64,000 bases of DNA from Lachnoanaerobaculum sanguinis (GCF_033242365.1 NZ_BTHK01000001.1:1-64000), one strand, 5' to 3'. Numbered from the stretch's first letter, positions 55,528 through 63,945 are shown. Notes: generated from the sequence alone by a model not told the origin. Translations and numbers: made by a program.

Positions 55528-55547
55528 CATCACCATTTGAAAAACAA
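55519..55547 (-). promoter_or_regulatory. Sigma-A promoter of the GntR-mcsA-mcsB-clpC operon
   Basis: On the - strand TTGTTT (55547-55542), 17 bp, TATACT (55524-55519). The expected start near 55,512 gives a leader of about 105 nt before the ATG at 55,407. Between this promoter and the small-RNA promoter (55548-55719) I see only AT-rich sequence. Confidence 0.75.
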
Positions 55548-55719
55548 TATTTTATACTCTGAAGATATTTGCACATTATCAAACAACATTCATACTAAAA
55601 GCTGAATATAACTTTCAGTTTATATTAAGTCCAGTTGAATTGCATAAAATTTTCGCCCTTATATCTGTATTTATGTGCTTATCGTTACTAAAGTTCATAA
55701 TTTATTAACTTTTTTACTA

Positions 55720-55748
55720 TTGCATATATGCTCCGATTATGTTATTAT
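55720..55748 (+). promoter_or_regulatory. Promoter of the candidate small RNA
   Basis: TTGCAT (55720-55725), exactly 17 bp, TATTAT (55743-55748), with TATACT overlapping three bases on. It points away from the GntR promoter into a region with no + strand gene. Confidence 0.55.
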
Positions 55749-55754
55749 ACTCTT

Positions 55755-55860
55755 CGTAGTTGAGAGTTTTCTTGCGTTGACCTCTCACTACAAAATGTGC
55801 ATTATGCACTCCTATATCACTCTAACAGGGAAACAGCAGCCGCGAGGCTGCTGTTTCTCG
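55755..55860 (+). ncRNA. Candidate small RNA, about 105 nt
   Basis: Directly after a good + strand promoter come three hairpins: stem 1 with ten pairs and one bulge (55756-55766 with 55782-55791, 15-base loop), a small GTGC/GCAC stem (55797-55809), and a perfect 12-bp stem (55830-55841 with 55846-55857, GCGA loop) followed by TCGTTG. There is no ORF with a ribosome site inside. The last hairpin also ends the convergent HIT gene on the - strand, and its T tract is weak, so it is not proof of an RNA gene. It matches no RNA family that I recognise. Confidence 0.4.
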
Positions 55861-55872
55861 TTGTATCAATAT

Positions 55873-56304
55873 TTATTTTTCTATGTTTAAATCTCTTCTA
55901 AAGATCTTAGCCATCTCCTCATAGTCGCTGTCTTTCAAATACTTTTTGTCAGGATTCATAGTAAATGTGGAACCCCATTCATCTCCACCCTCATATTTTG
56001 GAACTATATGCATATGTAAGTGGCAACCTGTATCTCCATACATACCATAATTTACTTTGCTTGGTGCAAAAACCTTGTGTATCACTTTTGCTATTTTGTT
56101 TACATCCGCAAAGAACAGATTTCTTTCTTCATCGGAAATATCCACTATTTCACTTACATGGTCTTTATAAGCCAGTATTACTCTGCCCATCTTTGTCTGC
56201 TCTTTAAATATATATAAATATCCGCTCTCCATCTGTCCTACAGGATATCCGAATTTATCAAGTAAATCTCCCTGTACACAGTAAGCACAATTATTATCTT
56301 TCAT
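55873..56304 (-). CDS. HIT family nucleotide hydrolase
   Basis: 143-residue histidine-triad protein; the motif HLHMHIVPK has the three alternating His residues that give nucleotidyl hydrolase activity on adenosine phosphoramidates or dinucleoside polyphosphates. An N-terminal CAYCVQG and a GCH segment before the triad suggest zinc-binding or redox Cys residues. It follows pyrC after 22 bases, so the two share a transcript. Confidence 0.9.
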   Translation of the reverse strand: MKDNNCAYCVQGDLLDKFGYPVGQMESGYLYIFKEQTKMGRVILAYKDHVSEIVDISDEERNLFFADVNKIAKVIHKVFAPSKVNYGMYGDTGCHLHMHIVPKYEGGDEWGSTFTMNPDKKYLKDSDYEEMAKIFRRDLNIEK

Positions 56305-56326
56305 CTTTACTCCTTAAACTTTATTT

Positions 56327-57625
56327 TTAATCAACATTCTCATAAACTACATTTCCTTCACAAATAGTATATACTATCTTCCCCTGTAATGTATCTCCAA
56401 GCCATGGTGAGTTACTTGATTTACTCTCACTCTTATCGTATTTCCATTCTTTATTTATATCAAATACTACAATATCTGCAATTTCATCCTCTCGTAATAC
56501 TCCTCTGTCCATATTGTAAAGCCTTGCAGGTTGATAGCTCATTCTGTTCATAAGCTCCATTAAAGTAAGGTGTCCCGGTTTAACAAGATACATATATCCA
56601 ATAGAAAAACTCGTTTCAAGTCCGATTATACCGCTTGGTGCATCTACAAAGTTCTTATTTTTTTCTTCAACGCTGTGAGGTGCATGATCTGTAGCAATAA
56701 TGTCTATTGTACCGTCCTTTAATCCTTCGATAATTGCGAGTCTATCCTCTTCTTCTCTCAAGGGAGGATTCATTTTTGCAAGTGTACCGTATTTTATTAC
56801 ATCCTTATCCGTAAGCGCAAAGTGATGTGGAGTAGCCTCGGCAAATACTCGAAGTCCGGCTCTTTTAGCTTTTCTTACAAGTTCAACGCTTTCCTTGGCG
56901 CTTATATGCTGTATGCTGATTGTTGCTCCCGTTTCCCTTGCAAGTTTACAATCTCTTGCAACCATAGATATCTCAGCCTGTCTGTCCGAGCCGTAAATAT
57001 GTAACTCATTTGATGAAGAACCGTGGTTGATTCCGTTTTCTTTAATAAACTTAGGATCCTCTTCATGAAATGAAAGCGGCATTTTAATATTTCTTGCAAG
57101 CTTCATAGCTTCTCGTGCCAGATTTTCATCAAGTAAAGGTCTTCCGTCATCTGTAAAGCCTACCGCACCGGCCTCTCTAAGTTCTTTTAAATCTGCAAGC
57201 TCTTCACCCTTCATACCCTTTGTGATGCAGGCACATGTTTTTACATTTATCGGTGTATTTCTTCCCTTTTTGAGCACTTCAAATATAAGTTCAGGACTGT
57301 CGATTGCAGGCTTGGTATTTGCCATAGCAACTATTGTGGTAAATCCTCCTTTGGCTGCAGCTCTTGCACCGCTTGCTATATCTTCCTTATATTCAAATCC
57401 CGGCTCTCTTAAATGTACATGTACATCTACAAATCCGGGTGCTGCACAAAGTCCTGTACAATCATAAACTTTCAGTCTCTCTCCGTTGGCTCTTGCCATA
57501 AGGGTCGCATCCAGGTATAAATCCTTATCTATCTTCGTAATTCTACCCTCTGATATGAGTATATCTCTTATATCGTCAGTCCTTGTACAGGGATCCAACA
57601 ATCTGACATTTTTCAACATTATCAT
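56327..57625 (-). CDS. pyrC: Dihydroorotase
   Basis: Zinc amidohydrolase forming dihydroorotate in pyrimidine synthesis. The metal motif DVHVHLREPGFEYKEDI is near residue 67, further ligands are in SFHEE and IQHISA, and ATDHAPH carries the catalytic Asp. 432 residues is the normal class I length. The ATG at 57,625 is preceded by AAGGA at ten bases; a second ATG two codons on is possible. No other pyr gene is near. Confidence 0.95.
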   Translation of the reverse strand: MIMLKNVRLLDPCTRTDDIRDILISEGRITKIDKDLYLDATLMARANGERLKVYDCTGLCAAPGFVDVHVHLREPGFEYKEDIASGARAAAKGGFTTIVAMANTKPAIDSPELIFEVLKKGRNTPINVKTCACITKGMKGEELADLKELREAGAVGFTDDGRPLLDENLAREAMKLARNIKMPLSFHEEDPKFIKENGINHGSSSNELHIYGSDRQAEISMVARDCKLARETGATISIQHISAKESVELVRKAKRAGLRVFAEATPHHFALTDKDVIKYGTLAKMNPPLREEEDRLAIIEGLKDGTIDIIATDHAPHSVEEKNKNFVDAPSGIIGLETSFSIGYMYLVKPGHLTLMELMNRMSYQPARLYNMDRGVLREDEIADIVVFDINKEWKYDKSESKSSNSPWLGDTLQGKIVYTICEGNVVYENVD

Positions 57626-57661
57626 ATAAATATATTCCTTTCTGTAATACTTATACCGGGC

Positions 57662-57673
57662 TATATTATATCA
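57662..57673 (-). promoter_or_regulatory. Extended -10 promoter of pyrC
   Basis: On the - strand TGATATAAT (57673-57665) gives a perfect TATAAT with an upstream TG; the -35 region (TTCCAT) is poor. The leader would be about 33 nt, too short for a PyrR attenuator. Confidence 0.55.
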
Positions 57674-57713
57674 TATAAAAGATTTTGATGGAAATTTTAT
57701 ATAGAAATTTGTA

Positions 57714-57744
57714 TTAAAAAAGGTGATTGCTTTCACAATCACCT
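57714..57744 (-). terminator. Terminator after rplL
   Basis: AGGTGATTG (57721-57729) and CAATCACCT (57736-57744) pair perfectly around a six-base loop; on the - strand six or more T residues follow. It lies 19 bases after the rplL stop. Confidence 0.92.
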
Positions 57745-57762
57745 ACGAAAAGTTTAATTAAA

Positions 57763-58137
57763 TTACTTAAGAGTAACCTGTGCTCCAACTTCTTCAAGCT
57801 GCTTCTTGATACCCTCAGCCTCTTCCTTAGAAACCTCTGCCTTAAGAACCTTAGGAGCTCCGTCAACAAGATCCTTTGCTTCCTTAAGTCCAAGTCCTGT
57901 AACCTCACGAACAACCTTGATAACCTTAACCTTCTGGTCACCTGCTGCTGTAAGCTCTACGTCGAACTCTGTCTTCTCCTCAGCTGCTGCTGCGCCTGCA
58001 CCTGCTGCTGCAACTACAACACCTGCTGCTGCTGATACGCCAAACTCTTCCTCACAAGCCTTTACAAGCTCATTTAATTCAAGAACTGATAATTCCTTAA
58101 TTGCATCGATAAACTCTGCAGTTGTTAACTTTGCCAT
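57763..58137 (-). CDS. rplL: 50S ribosomal protein L7/L12
   Basis: Acidic stalk protein that recruits translation GTPases. An N-terminal dimerisation helix region (LTTAEFIDAIKELSVLELNELV at about 3-24), an Ala-rich hinge (AAAGVVVAAAGAGAAAAEE near 34-53) and the C-terminal globular domain (VIKVVREVTGLGLKEAKDLV near 74-93). 124 residues is normal. It lies 26 bases after rplJ. Confidence 0.97.
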   Translation of the reverse strand: MAKLTTAEFIDAIKELSVLELNELVKACEEEFGVSAAAGVVVAAAGAGAAAAEEKTEFDVELTAAGDQKVKVIKVVREVTGLGLKEAKDLVDGAPKVLKAEVSKEEAEGIKKQLEEVGAQVTLK

Positions 58138-58163
58138 TTAATAATCCTCCATTATTTGTTTAT

Positions 58164-58652
58164 TTACGCTTCCTTGCTCTCAGCGATCTGATTAAGCACA
58201 CGAGCGAAGTTTGTAATTGGTGACTGAATGCTTCCAAGGAGCTTTCCAATCAACTCGTCTCTTGATGGTATTGTAGCTATAAGCTTAATTCCATCCTGGT
58301 CATATGTTACACCGTCTACTACTCCTGCCTTTAACTCAAGCTTTGGAGCAGTCTTAGAGAAATTGTGTAAGATTCTTGCAGGTGCAGTTGCATCTTCCTT
58401 TGAAACTGCAATCGCTGTAGGTCCTTCAAGTGAGCTGTCAAGTGTCTCAAATGCAGTTCCCTTAGCTGCTAAACGAATCATTGTGTTCTTATAAACTTTA
58501 TAAGTTACACCTGCTTCTCTAAGTTCCTTACGAAGCTTTGTATCCTGATCGGCTGTAAGACCACGGTAGTCAACGACTACGGCTGCCTGTGCGCCATCTA
58601 AAAGCTCGGCAATTTCCTTAACTATAGGCTGTTTTAATTCGATTTTTGCCAT
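58164..58652 (-). CDS. rplJ: 50S ribosomal protein L10
   Basis: Stalk base protein that carries L7/L12 dimers and binds its own leader. 162 residues with the N-terminal rRNA-binding domain (VVVDYRGLTADQDTKLRKELREAG, about 26-49; YKNTMIRLA) and a C-terminal helix for L7/L12. AGGAGG precedes the ATG. It is probably regulated by the leader at 58,700-58,820. Confidence 0.97.
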   Translation of the reverse strand: MAKIELKQPIVKEIAELLDGAQAAVVVDYRGLTADQDTKLRKELREAGVTYKVYKNTMIRLAAKGTAFETLDSSLEGPTAIAVSKEDATAPARILHNFSKTAPKLELKAGVVDGVTYDQDGIKLIATIPSRDELIGKLLGSIQSPITNFARVLNQIAESKEA

Positions 58653-58699
58653 TTCTAACCTCCTTTATAGTTTCAGTAAAACCCGTAAAAGCAATAAGT

Positions 58700-58820
58700 G
58701 TAAATCTAAAAAACTCTCTGACATGCAGACAGAGAGTGAGAATACATCAACGTACTTAGTCACTTCCTCGGTAGGCATTACTTTAAGCCATAAGCACCTA
58801 CTGTCTACGGTCGTTTTACC
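58700..58820 (-). ncRNA. L10 (rplJ) autoregulatory leader with attenuator
   Basis: The untranslated leader of rplJ-rplL. On the - strand a conserved-looking segment pairs AGACAGTAGGTG with CCTACCGAGG, as in the known L10 leader, and is followed by a terminator-like hairpin (ACTCTCTG 58713-58720 with CAGAGAGT 58730-58737 in forward coordinates, then five to six T on the - strand). L10, or its complex with L7/L12, is expected to bind the leader and tune expression. Confidence 0.8.
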
Positions 58821-58826
58821 TTGCCT

Positions 58827-58855
58827 AGGATACCAAATAAAAAAACATTTGTCAA
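58827..58855 (-). promoter_or_regulatory. Sigma-A promoter of rplJ-rplL
   Basis: On the - strand a perfect TTGACA (58855-58850), 17 bp, TATCCT (58832-58827). The start near 58,820 gives a leader of about 170 nt to the rplJ ATG. Confidence 0.85.
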
Positions 58856-58930
58856 GCGACTTTTTACTTTTTATTAAAATATTTTATATCATTTCATCCG
58901 TTTTCCGGCTGTACTTTTATAAGCAGTTTC

Positions 58931-59168
58931 CTAATGTAATAAGCTTGCTACTATATACAATATATAAATATGTACAGGATAGAATATATAAAAGAAATTT
59001 TTATCTCCTCTTCCCTTTTCTCCGTTATAAAAATATATCGGAATAATTGCAAATACCTGAGTAAGTACAGGTGATATTTCACCTTCACCTCCAAGCATTG
59101 TGCCTAAAAGTAATACCGGTATTGACAATATAACCGGTAAAATAATAATTCCGAGCCCTATAAAAAAT
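58931..59168 (-). pseudogene. Remnant of a TraX-family acyltransferase-like gene
   Basis: An open stretch of about 79 codons whose end (YNGEKGRGDKNFFYIFYPVH) matches the conserved C terminus of TraX-type membrane proteins, normally about 220-270 residues. It begins directly at the DUF421 stop with no start codon of its own plus ribosome site; a TTG at 59,128 is possible but would make only 65 residues. The N-terminal two thirds are missing, as if lost by a deletion that joined this end to the DUF421 gene. Probably non-functional. Confidence 0.7.
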
Positions 59169-59172
59169 GCTT

Positions 59173-59805
59173 TTATTTGTCAATTGTAAGTATTAGAGAA
59201 TTATTAACATATTCTCCTAAAAATACATCACTGTATTTTTCTATACCTTGCTTTTTCAGTTCTTCAAGAAGCCAATCCTCGTCCTTACCTATTACCTCGA
59301 GTATATCAGATTGTACCTGACCGTCTGTAATAACAGGGAACTTAGGGTTTTCCTCACCTGACTGAATTAAAATCAATTGTCCGTTTTGCTCAAGTACGGC
59401 CCTCTTTACATCCTTTGTTGAATAAATTCCGTTTGTACGCAATTTAAAAGAAACATCATGAGCGGATAAGCCTGCCTTTTTACAATTTTCAACAATTATT
59501 TTTCCGCCATCTATTATTGTTAAGGCCTTACCGTCTATTAACTGTTTAGCCTTTACATTATGTGTCTTTATCCATTTTAAGCCCAGCACCAGAATGCACC
59601 ATATACATAATATTGCAATAAAATCAAGTATACGTACACTGCTGTTATATATAACACCACCGATAATGCCACCAAGCACATAATTTACAATCTGGTCACT
59701 TGCTGATGAAGGTGCCAAGTTACCCTTACCTGATATGTTTATTATTATTACCAATGCAAAAAAGCCTATTAAAAGCTTTACAGCTACCAACAAAAACGGA
59801 TTCAT
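59173..59805 (-). CDS. DUF421 (YetF-like) membrane protein
   Basis: 210 residues: three TM helices in about 1-85, then a cytoplasmic DUF421 domain (KQLIDGKALTIIDGGKIIVENCKKAGLS, near 87-114). YetF-type proteins are known from spore formers but their function is unclear. GGAGG lies about six bases before the ATG and a strong promoter stands upstream. A DUF3290 partner often found beside it is absent. Confidence 0.87.
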   Translation of the reverse strand: MNPFLLVAVKLLIGFFALVIIINISGKGNLAPSSASDQIVNYVLGGIIGGVIYNSSVRILDFIAILCIWCILVLGLKWIKTHNVKAKQLIDGKALTIIDGGKIIVENCKKAGLSAHDVSFKLRTNGIYSTKDVKRAVLEQNGQLILIQSGEENPKFPVITDGQVQSDILEVIGKDEDWLLEELKKQGIEKYSDVFLGEYVNNSLILTIDK

Positions 59806-59841
59806 AAAAACCTCCTGTTTGAAAATAAATCATAAAGCTGT

Positions 59842-59870
59842 ATTATATTATATACATTTTATAAAATCAA
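59842..59870 (-). promoter_or_regulatory. Sigma-A promoter of the DUF421 gene
   Basis: On the - strand TTGATT (59870-59865), 17 bp, perfect TATAAT (59847-59842), about 35 bases before the start codon. Confidence 0.78.
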
Positions 59871-59913
59871 TTCAAAAGTCTAAACAATATACTCTTTAAA
59901 TGATTAGTAAATT

Positions 59914-61173
59914 TTATTCTGTATTCGTTACCATATTAAAATATACATTAAAATAAATAATATCATTCTTATATGTGACATGTATTTTACCCTTGTGCCT
60001 GTTTATAATATTTCTTGCAATGGAGAGTCCTACCCCATAACCCGAAATACTGCTGTTATGTGACTGATCTTCTCTGTAAAATCTTTCAAAAAACTTCGAA
60101 TAATCTATATTTTTTCCTTCTTTATAGGTATTATATATAACAAGTTTCGCCTTTTTAAATGTAATACCATGCTGTGACAACCTAACGCCTATAGTGCCAC
60201 CTTCATCACAGTACTTATTTGCATTATCTATAAGTATATTTATAAGTTCATACAATGCACCTTCATCTCCGGATATAAATATATCTTTTTGTATATCCGA
60301 TTCAAAGTTTTTTCCTCCCTTTATTGCAATAGATTTAAAAGACTTTGAAGACTTTTCAACAATATTTGAAAAATCTATATTTAAAGCGGTCACATTTGCC
60401 TGCTCCTCAAATCTTGCAAGTACTACAAGTCTATTGATAAGTTCAGTCAGACGCTGTATCTGTTCTTTACTGCTTTGCGTCCATTCATTTTCACCGTATA
60501 GCATTTCACAAAGCTCATTATTTGCCGATATAATAGCTATGGGTGTTTTCAGCTCGTGACTTGCATTTGTAATAAAAGCCCTTTGATTTCTATAGTTTTC
60601 CATAAAAGGCATCATTACCTTACCCGAGAATATAACAAATATTATTATAAAGAAGACAAGATTTGAAAAGAAAATAAAAACCGATGTCTCTATCAAATCC
60701 GCTCTGTCTTCCGAATACCTTGTAGTATCCAAAACCACGATAAGCTTGCTGTTATCTTTTTCATTAATATTAAATTTATATGCAAACTTTTGTCCTTCTG
60801 TTGTAGTAAAACTTCCATACGTTTTGCCTCCGGAAAGAATTTTCTTTACATAAAAGACAACATCGGTATCGGATAAATTTGCAATATGCTCGGTGTTCAT
60901 AGTAATTACCTTATTACTGCTGTCCACCTGTGCACTGAAATATCTGTATTGAATTATAATATCCGAGTTTGTTTTTCTGCCGAGAATTTTCTCCACAATA
61001 TCTTCATCCGGGAGGACTCCGTTATTATCAGATAATAAATCCAATATTTTATTTATTCTGTTTTCACTTGTTGCATATTTTGATGCATTCAAAATACCTA
61101 TTATTGAAATAAGCATTACAACAACTGCAACTGTAGCAACTATAATAAATTGTATACGAAGTCTCCTAAACAA
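59914..61173 (-). CDS. Membrane sensor histidine kinase
   Basis: About 419 residues: TM helix near residues 6-29, an extracytoplasmic sensor of about 130 residues, TM near 164-183, DHp domain with the phospho-His near 206 in NASHELKTPIAI, and an ATPase domain with NILIDNANKY and GYGVGLSIARNI. The start is placed at TTG 61,173 with GAGG six bases upstream, one base after the regulator stop; an upstream TTG at 61,185 is the alternative. It forms an operon with the response regulator and the alarmone synthetase gene. Confidence 0.9.
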   Translation of the reverse strand: MFRRLRIQFIIVATVAVVVMLISIIGILNASKYATSENRINKILDLLSDNNGVLPDEDIVEKILGRKTNSDIIIQYRYFSAQVDSSNKVITMNTEHIANLSDTDVVFYVKKILSGGKTYGSFTTTEGQKFAYKFNINEKDNSKLIVVLDTTRYSEDRADLIETSVFIFFSNLVFFIIIFVIFSGKVMMPFMENYRNQRAFITNASHELKTPIAIISANNELCEMLYGENEWTQSSKEQIQRLTELINRLVVLARFEEQANVTALNIDFSNIVEKSSKSFKSIAIKGGKNFESDIQKDIFISGDEGALYELINILIDNANKYCDEGGTIGVRLSQHGITFKKAKLVIYNTYKEGKNIDYSKFFERFYREDQSHNSSISGYGVGLSIARNIINRHKGKIHVTYKNDIIYFNVYFNMVTNTE

Positions 61174-61174
61174 A

Positions 61175-61846
61175 TCACACCTCAACTAATTCAAACTCAC
61201 GATTTTCTTCTCCCGTTATTTCTATATTGGCATTGATTGCTTTCAGCTTTTGCTTTAAATATGATATATAAATCCATACATAACCGGCATCACATTCATC
61301 GTCTTTTGACCATACATGATTATATATATACTCGGTTGACAACTTTTTGTTCTTATTTTTCATAAGTACTTCCATAAGTTTGGTTTCCTTACCGGCCAGA
61401 ATAATAGAATTCTTTGCTGAAAGCTCCTGCTCTGCAACATTTAACTTAACACTTCCGAATGTAAGTACGTTTTCATTAAAACTTGTATCAATTCTTCTTT
61501 CCAAAGAACGAATCCTGGCTACAAGTTCTTTTAGCAAGATAGGCTTTGTAAGATATTCATCAGCACCCATATCAAGTCCCGATATCTTATCGTCAACCTC
61601 ACTCATGGCTGTAAGCATAATAACATATGTTGTATTACCTGATGATCTGAGTTCTTTTAAAACCTCAAGGCCGGATCTTTTCGGCATCATTATATCTAAA
61701 ATCATCATATCAAATATTTCACTATTTGCAAGTTCAAGTGCTCTTTCTCCGTCAAATGCCTGTTTCACTTCATAGCCCTGCATTTCCAGTGCTGTGGCAT
61801 ATGCTCTTGAAAGTGCTATTTCATCTTCAGCTAATAATATTCTCAT
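61175..61846 (-). CDS. OmpR-family response regulator
   Basis: 223 residues. Receiver with the acidic pair LLAEDE, Asp51 in MILDIMMP, a Thr in MLTAMS and Lys in LTKP; C-terminal winged helix with YVWIYISYLKQKLK. The ATG at 61,846 follows GAGGAG by ten bases; a reading from TTG 61,864 is less likely. It overlaps the RelQ-type gene by 20 bases, so its translation is coupled to that gene. It is the partner of the kinase at 59,914. Confidence 0.92.
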   Translation of the reverse strand: MRILLAEDEIALSRAYATALEMQGYEVKQAFDGERALELANSEIFDMMILDIMMPKRSGLEVLKELRSSGNTTYVIMLTAMSEVDDKISGLDMGADEYLTKPILLKELVARIRSLERRIDTSFNENVLTFGSVKLNVAEQELSAKNSIILAGKETKLMEVLMKNKNKKLSTEYIYNHVWSKDDECDAGYVWIYISYLKQKLKAINANIEITGEENREFELVEV

Positions 61847-62459
61847 TATTGTCCGACTCCTCAATCAAATTCTTTATGGTTTGCATATTCAAATCACAGG
61901 ATGCCAACTCATCCGCGCATCTTTTAAGCTCCTTTGTGATTCTTTCATGATTTCTTATATTTTTCTTATACTTCATTTGATGCTCAAGTGATGCCCATGA
62001 ATCCATAGCTATAGTTCTTAACTGAACCTCTATATAATACTTTCCGTTTTCATTCCCTTCACAATCGGGAAAATTTGTAACAATTTCAAGTATCATATGA
62101 TAAGAGCGGTATCCGTTTGGCTTCACATTAAGAATATAGTCCTTTTCTTCAACAACATTTATATTTGGCATTTTCTTAAACATGCCCACCAGAGCATATA
62201 TATCATCTACAAATCCGCATACTATTCTTACACCTATGGCATCTTTAATTTCCTTTAAAGCATTATATGTTGTAGGCTCAAACTCTCTTCTCTTACATTT
62301 TTCAATCATACTTTCATTTGTCTTTATCCTTGAAATAAAATGTTCAAATAGTTTGTATCCGGTTTTATTCTTATACTCATCATTCAGCTTATATACCTCT
62401 TTTGATAATGTTTCTAAAATCAGTTCAAGGTATTTTTCATAGTCACCATATATATTCAT
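61827..62459 (-). CDS. Small alarmone synthetase (RelQ-like)
   Basis: About 210 residues with only a RelA/SpoT synthetase domain: IKDAIGVRIVCGFVDDIY near 70-87, PNGYRSYHMILEI near 112-124, EVQLRTIAMDSWASLEHQMKYK near 142-163. No HD domain is present, so it makes but cannot hydrolyse alarmones. A second synthetase in addition to the long Rel at the start of the window. ATG 62,459 is chosen over a TTG three bases upstream; AAGGA lies upstream. It heads an operon with the two-component genes. Confidence 0.9.
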   Translation of the reverse strand: MNIYGDYEKYLELILETLSKEVYKLNDEYKNKTGYKLFEHFISRIKTNESMIEKCKRREFEPTTYNALKEIKDAIGVRIVCGFVDDIYALVGMFKKMPNINVVEEKDYILNVKPNGYRSYHMILEIVTNFPDCEGNENGKYYIEVQLRTIAMDSWASLEHQMKYKKNIRNHERITKELKRCADELASCDLNMQTIKNLIEESDNNENIIS

Positions 62460-62517
62460 CAAGTAAAATCCTTTTATCTTTTATATATAGTTTAGCATAA
62501 ATAAGTGTATAAAGAAT

Positions 62518-62550
62518 GAAAAAAGGCTAAACTTTTTTCAAGTTTAGCCT
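62518..62550 (-). terminator. Terminator after mgtE
   Basis: AGGCTAAACTT (62524-62534) pairs perfectly with AAGTTTAGCCT (62540-62550) around a five-base loop; on the - strand a run of six or more T follows. It lies 17 bases after the mgtE stop and isolates the RelQ-type operon. Confidence 0.9.
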
Positions 62551-62566
62551 AAGAAAATATTCATAT

Positions 62567-63916
62567 TTATTTGATATGTAAAAGCTCTACAGCAATCTGG
62601 AAGTAAATAACCAAAGACACCGCATCAACTATTGTTGTAATAAGCGGAGCCGCCATAATAGCCGGGTCAAGCTTCAATCTTTTTGCAAGTATAGGAAGTA
62701 TTCCACCTATAACTTTAGCTAAAAATACTGTGGCAAACAATGCCAAAACAACTGTAAGTGCTACAAGAGGCTGTCCCGGATACTGAATAATAAGTCTTAT
62801 AAAGTTTACAAGGCCGAGTATCAAACCTACTATGAAAGATACTCTAGTTTCTTTCCAAACAACCTTAAATATATCAGAACTTGCAATCTCACCTATTGTC
62901 ATACCACGGATTATCATTGTAGATGACTGTGAACCTGCATTACCACCTGTATCTGTAAGCATTGGAACAAATGAGACAAGCAGAGGCATTACCTCAAAAG
63001 CTTTCTCATATTTTGTAAGTATTCCTCCGGTAAGCATAGAGCTTAACATAAGCACTAATAGCCAAGTAATTCTGTTCTTAGCAAGCTCCACTACACTGGT
63101 CTTTAAATAAGGCTTTTCTGAAGGAAGCATAGCCGCCATCTTCTCAAAGTCCTCTGTAGCCTCTTCTTCCATAACATCCACAGCATCGTCAATTGTAACA
63201 ATACCTACAAGTCTGTTTTCATGGTCGACAACCGGCAAAGATAACAAATCATATTTATTGAATAAATCCGCAATCTCTTCTTTATCGTCTGTAGTTACGG
63301 CTTTGATAACATTTGTATCCATTATATCTTCAATTTTGACTTCATAGTCATTCATTAAAAGATCCTTAACCGTAACAACTCCTTCAAGCATTCGCTTCGC
63401 ATCCATAACATAGCAGGTATATATGGTTTCCTTATCATAACCATGCTTTCTGATATAGGCAAAGGCCTCCTGCACTGTCATACTCTTCTTTAAACCTATA
63501 TACTCTGCAGTCATTATAGATCCTGCGGAATTTTCAGGATACTTAAGAAACTCGTTTATCTGTAATCTTGTACTTGGAGCGGCATTTTGTAAAACTCTCT
63601 TTACAACGGTTGCCGGAAGCTCCTCAAGCATATCTACAGCGTCATCCACATATAATTCTTCAATAATATATGCCAGCTCTTTATCTGTAATACTGTTTAT
63701 TATATGTTCCTGAGTCTCTACCTCTAAACAAGCAAATACATCACTTGCAAGCTCCTTAGGGAGCATTCTGAAAATAATAATCTGCTTTTCGGAATCAAGC
63801 TCCTCTAAGAAAGATGCAATATCAAACTCATTCATCTCGCAGAGCTCATCTTTTAATTGTCGGAACTGTTTTCTTGATACAAGATCAAATAATACTTCTT
63901 TTACATTCTCTTCCAT
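62567..63916 (-). CDS. mgtE: Magnesium transporter MgtE
   Basis: Mg2+ channel gated by intracellular Mg2+. N-terminal superhelical domain (about 1-125), two CBS domains (about 130-255: SIMTAEYIGLKKSMTV, VKAVTTDDKEE), a plug helix and five TM helices from about 285. 449 residues is normal. No M-box riboswitch is possible: the upstream gene ends only about 30 bases before the start. GGTGGG lies before the ATG. Confidence 0.95.
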   Translation of the reverse strand: MEENVKEVLFDLVSRKQFRQLKDELCEMNEFDIASFLEELDSEKQIIIFRMLPKELASDVFACLEVETQEHIINSITDKELAYIIEELYVDDAVDMLEELPATVVKRVLQNAAPSTRLQINEFLKYPENSAGSIMTAEYIGLKKSMTVQEAFAYIRKHGYDKETIYTCYVMDAKRMLEGVVTVKDLLMNDYEVKIEDIMDTNVIKAVTTDDKEEIADLFNKYDLLSLPVVDHENRLVGIVTIDDAVDVMEEEATEDFEKMAAMLPSEKPYLKTSVVELAKNRITWLLVLMLSSMLTGGILTKYEKAFEVMPLLVSFVPMLTDTGGNAGSQSSTMIIRGMTIGEIASSDIFKVVWKETRVSFIVGLILGLVNFIRLIIQYPGQPLVALTVVLALFATVFLAKVIGGILPILAKRLKLDPAIMAAPLITTIVDAVSLVIYFQIAVELLHIK

Positions 63917-63945
63917 AGTCCCACCTTTCTCTGCAAAAAATATTT

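Noticed and set aside
55873..56304. Open frames on the + strand within the HIT gene (80 and 65 residues)
   Set aside because: Antisense shadows of a conserved HIT protein; the candidate RNA at 55,755-55,860 does not extend into them.
63917..63945. M-box Mg2+ riboswitch before mgtE
   Set aside because: Only about 30 bases lie between the upstream gene and mgtE, too short for the element.
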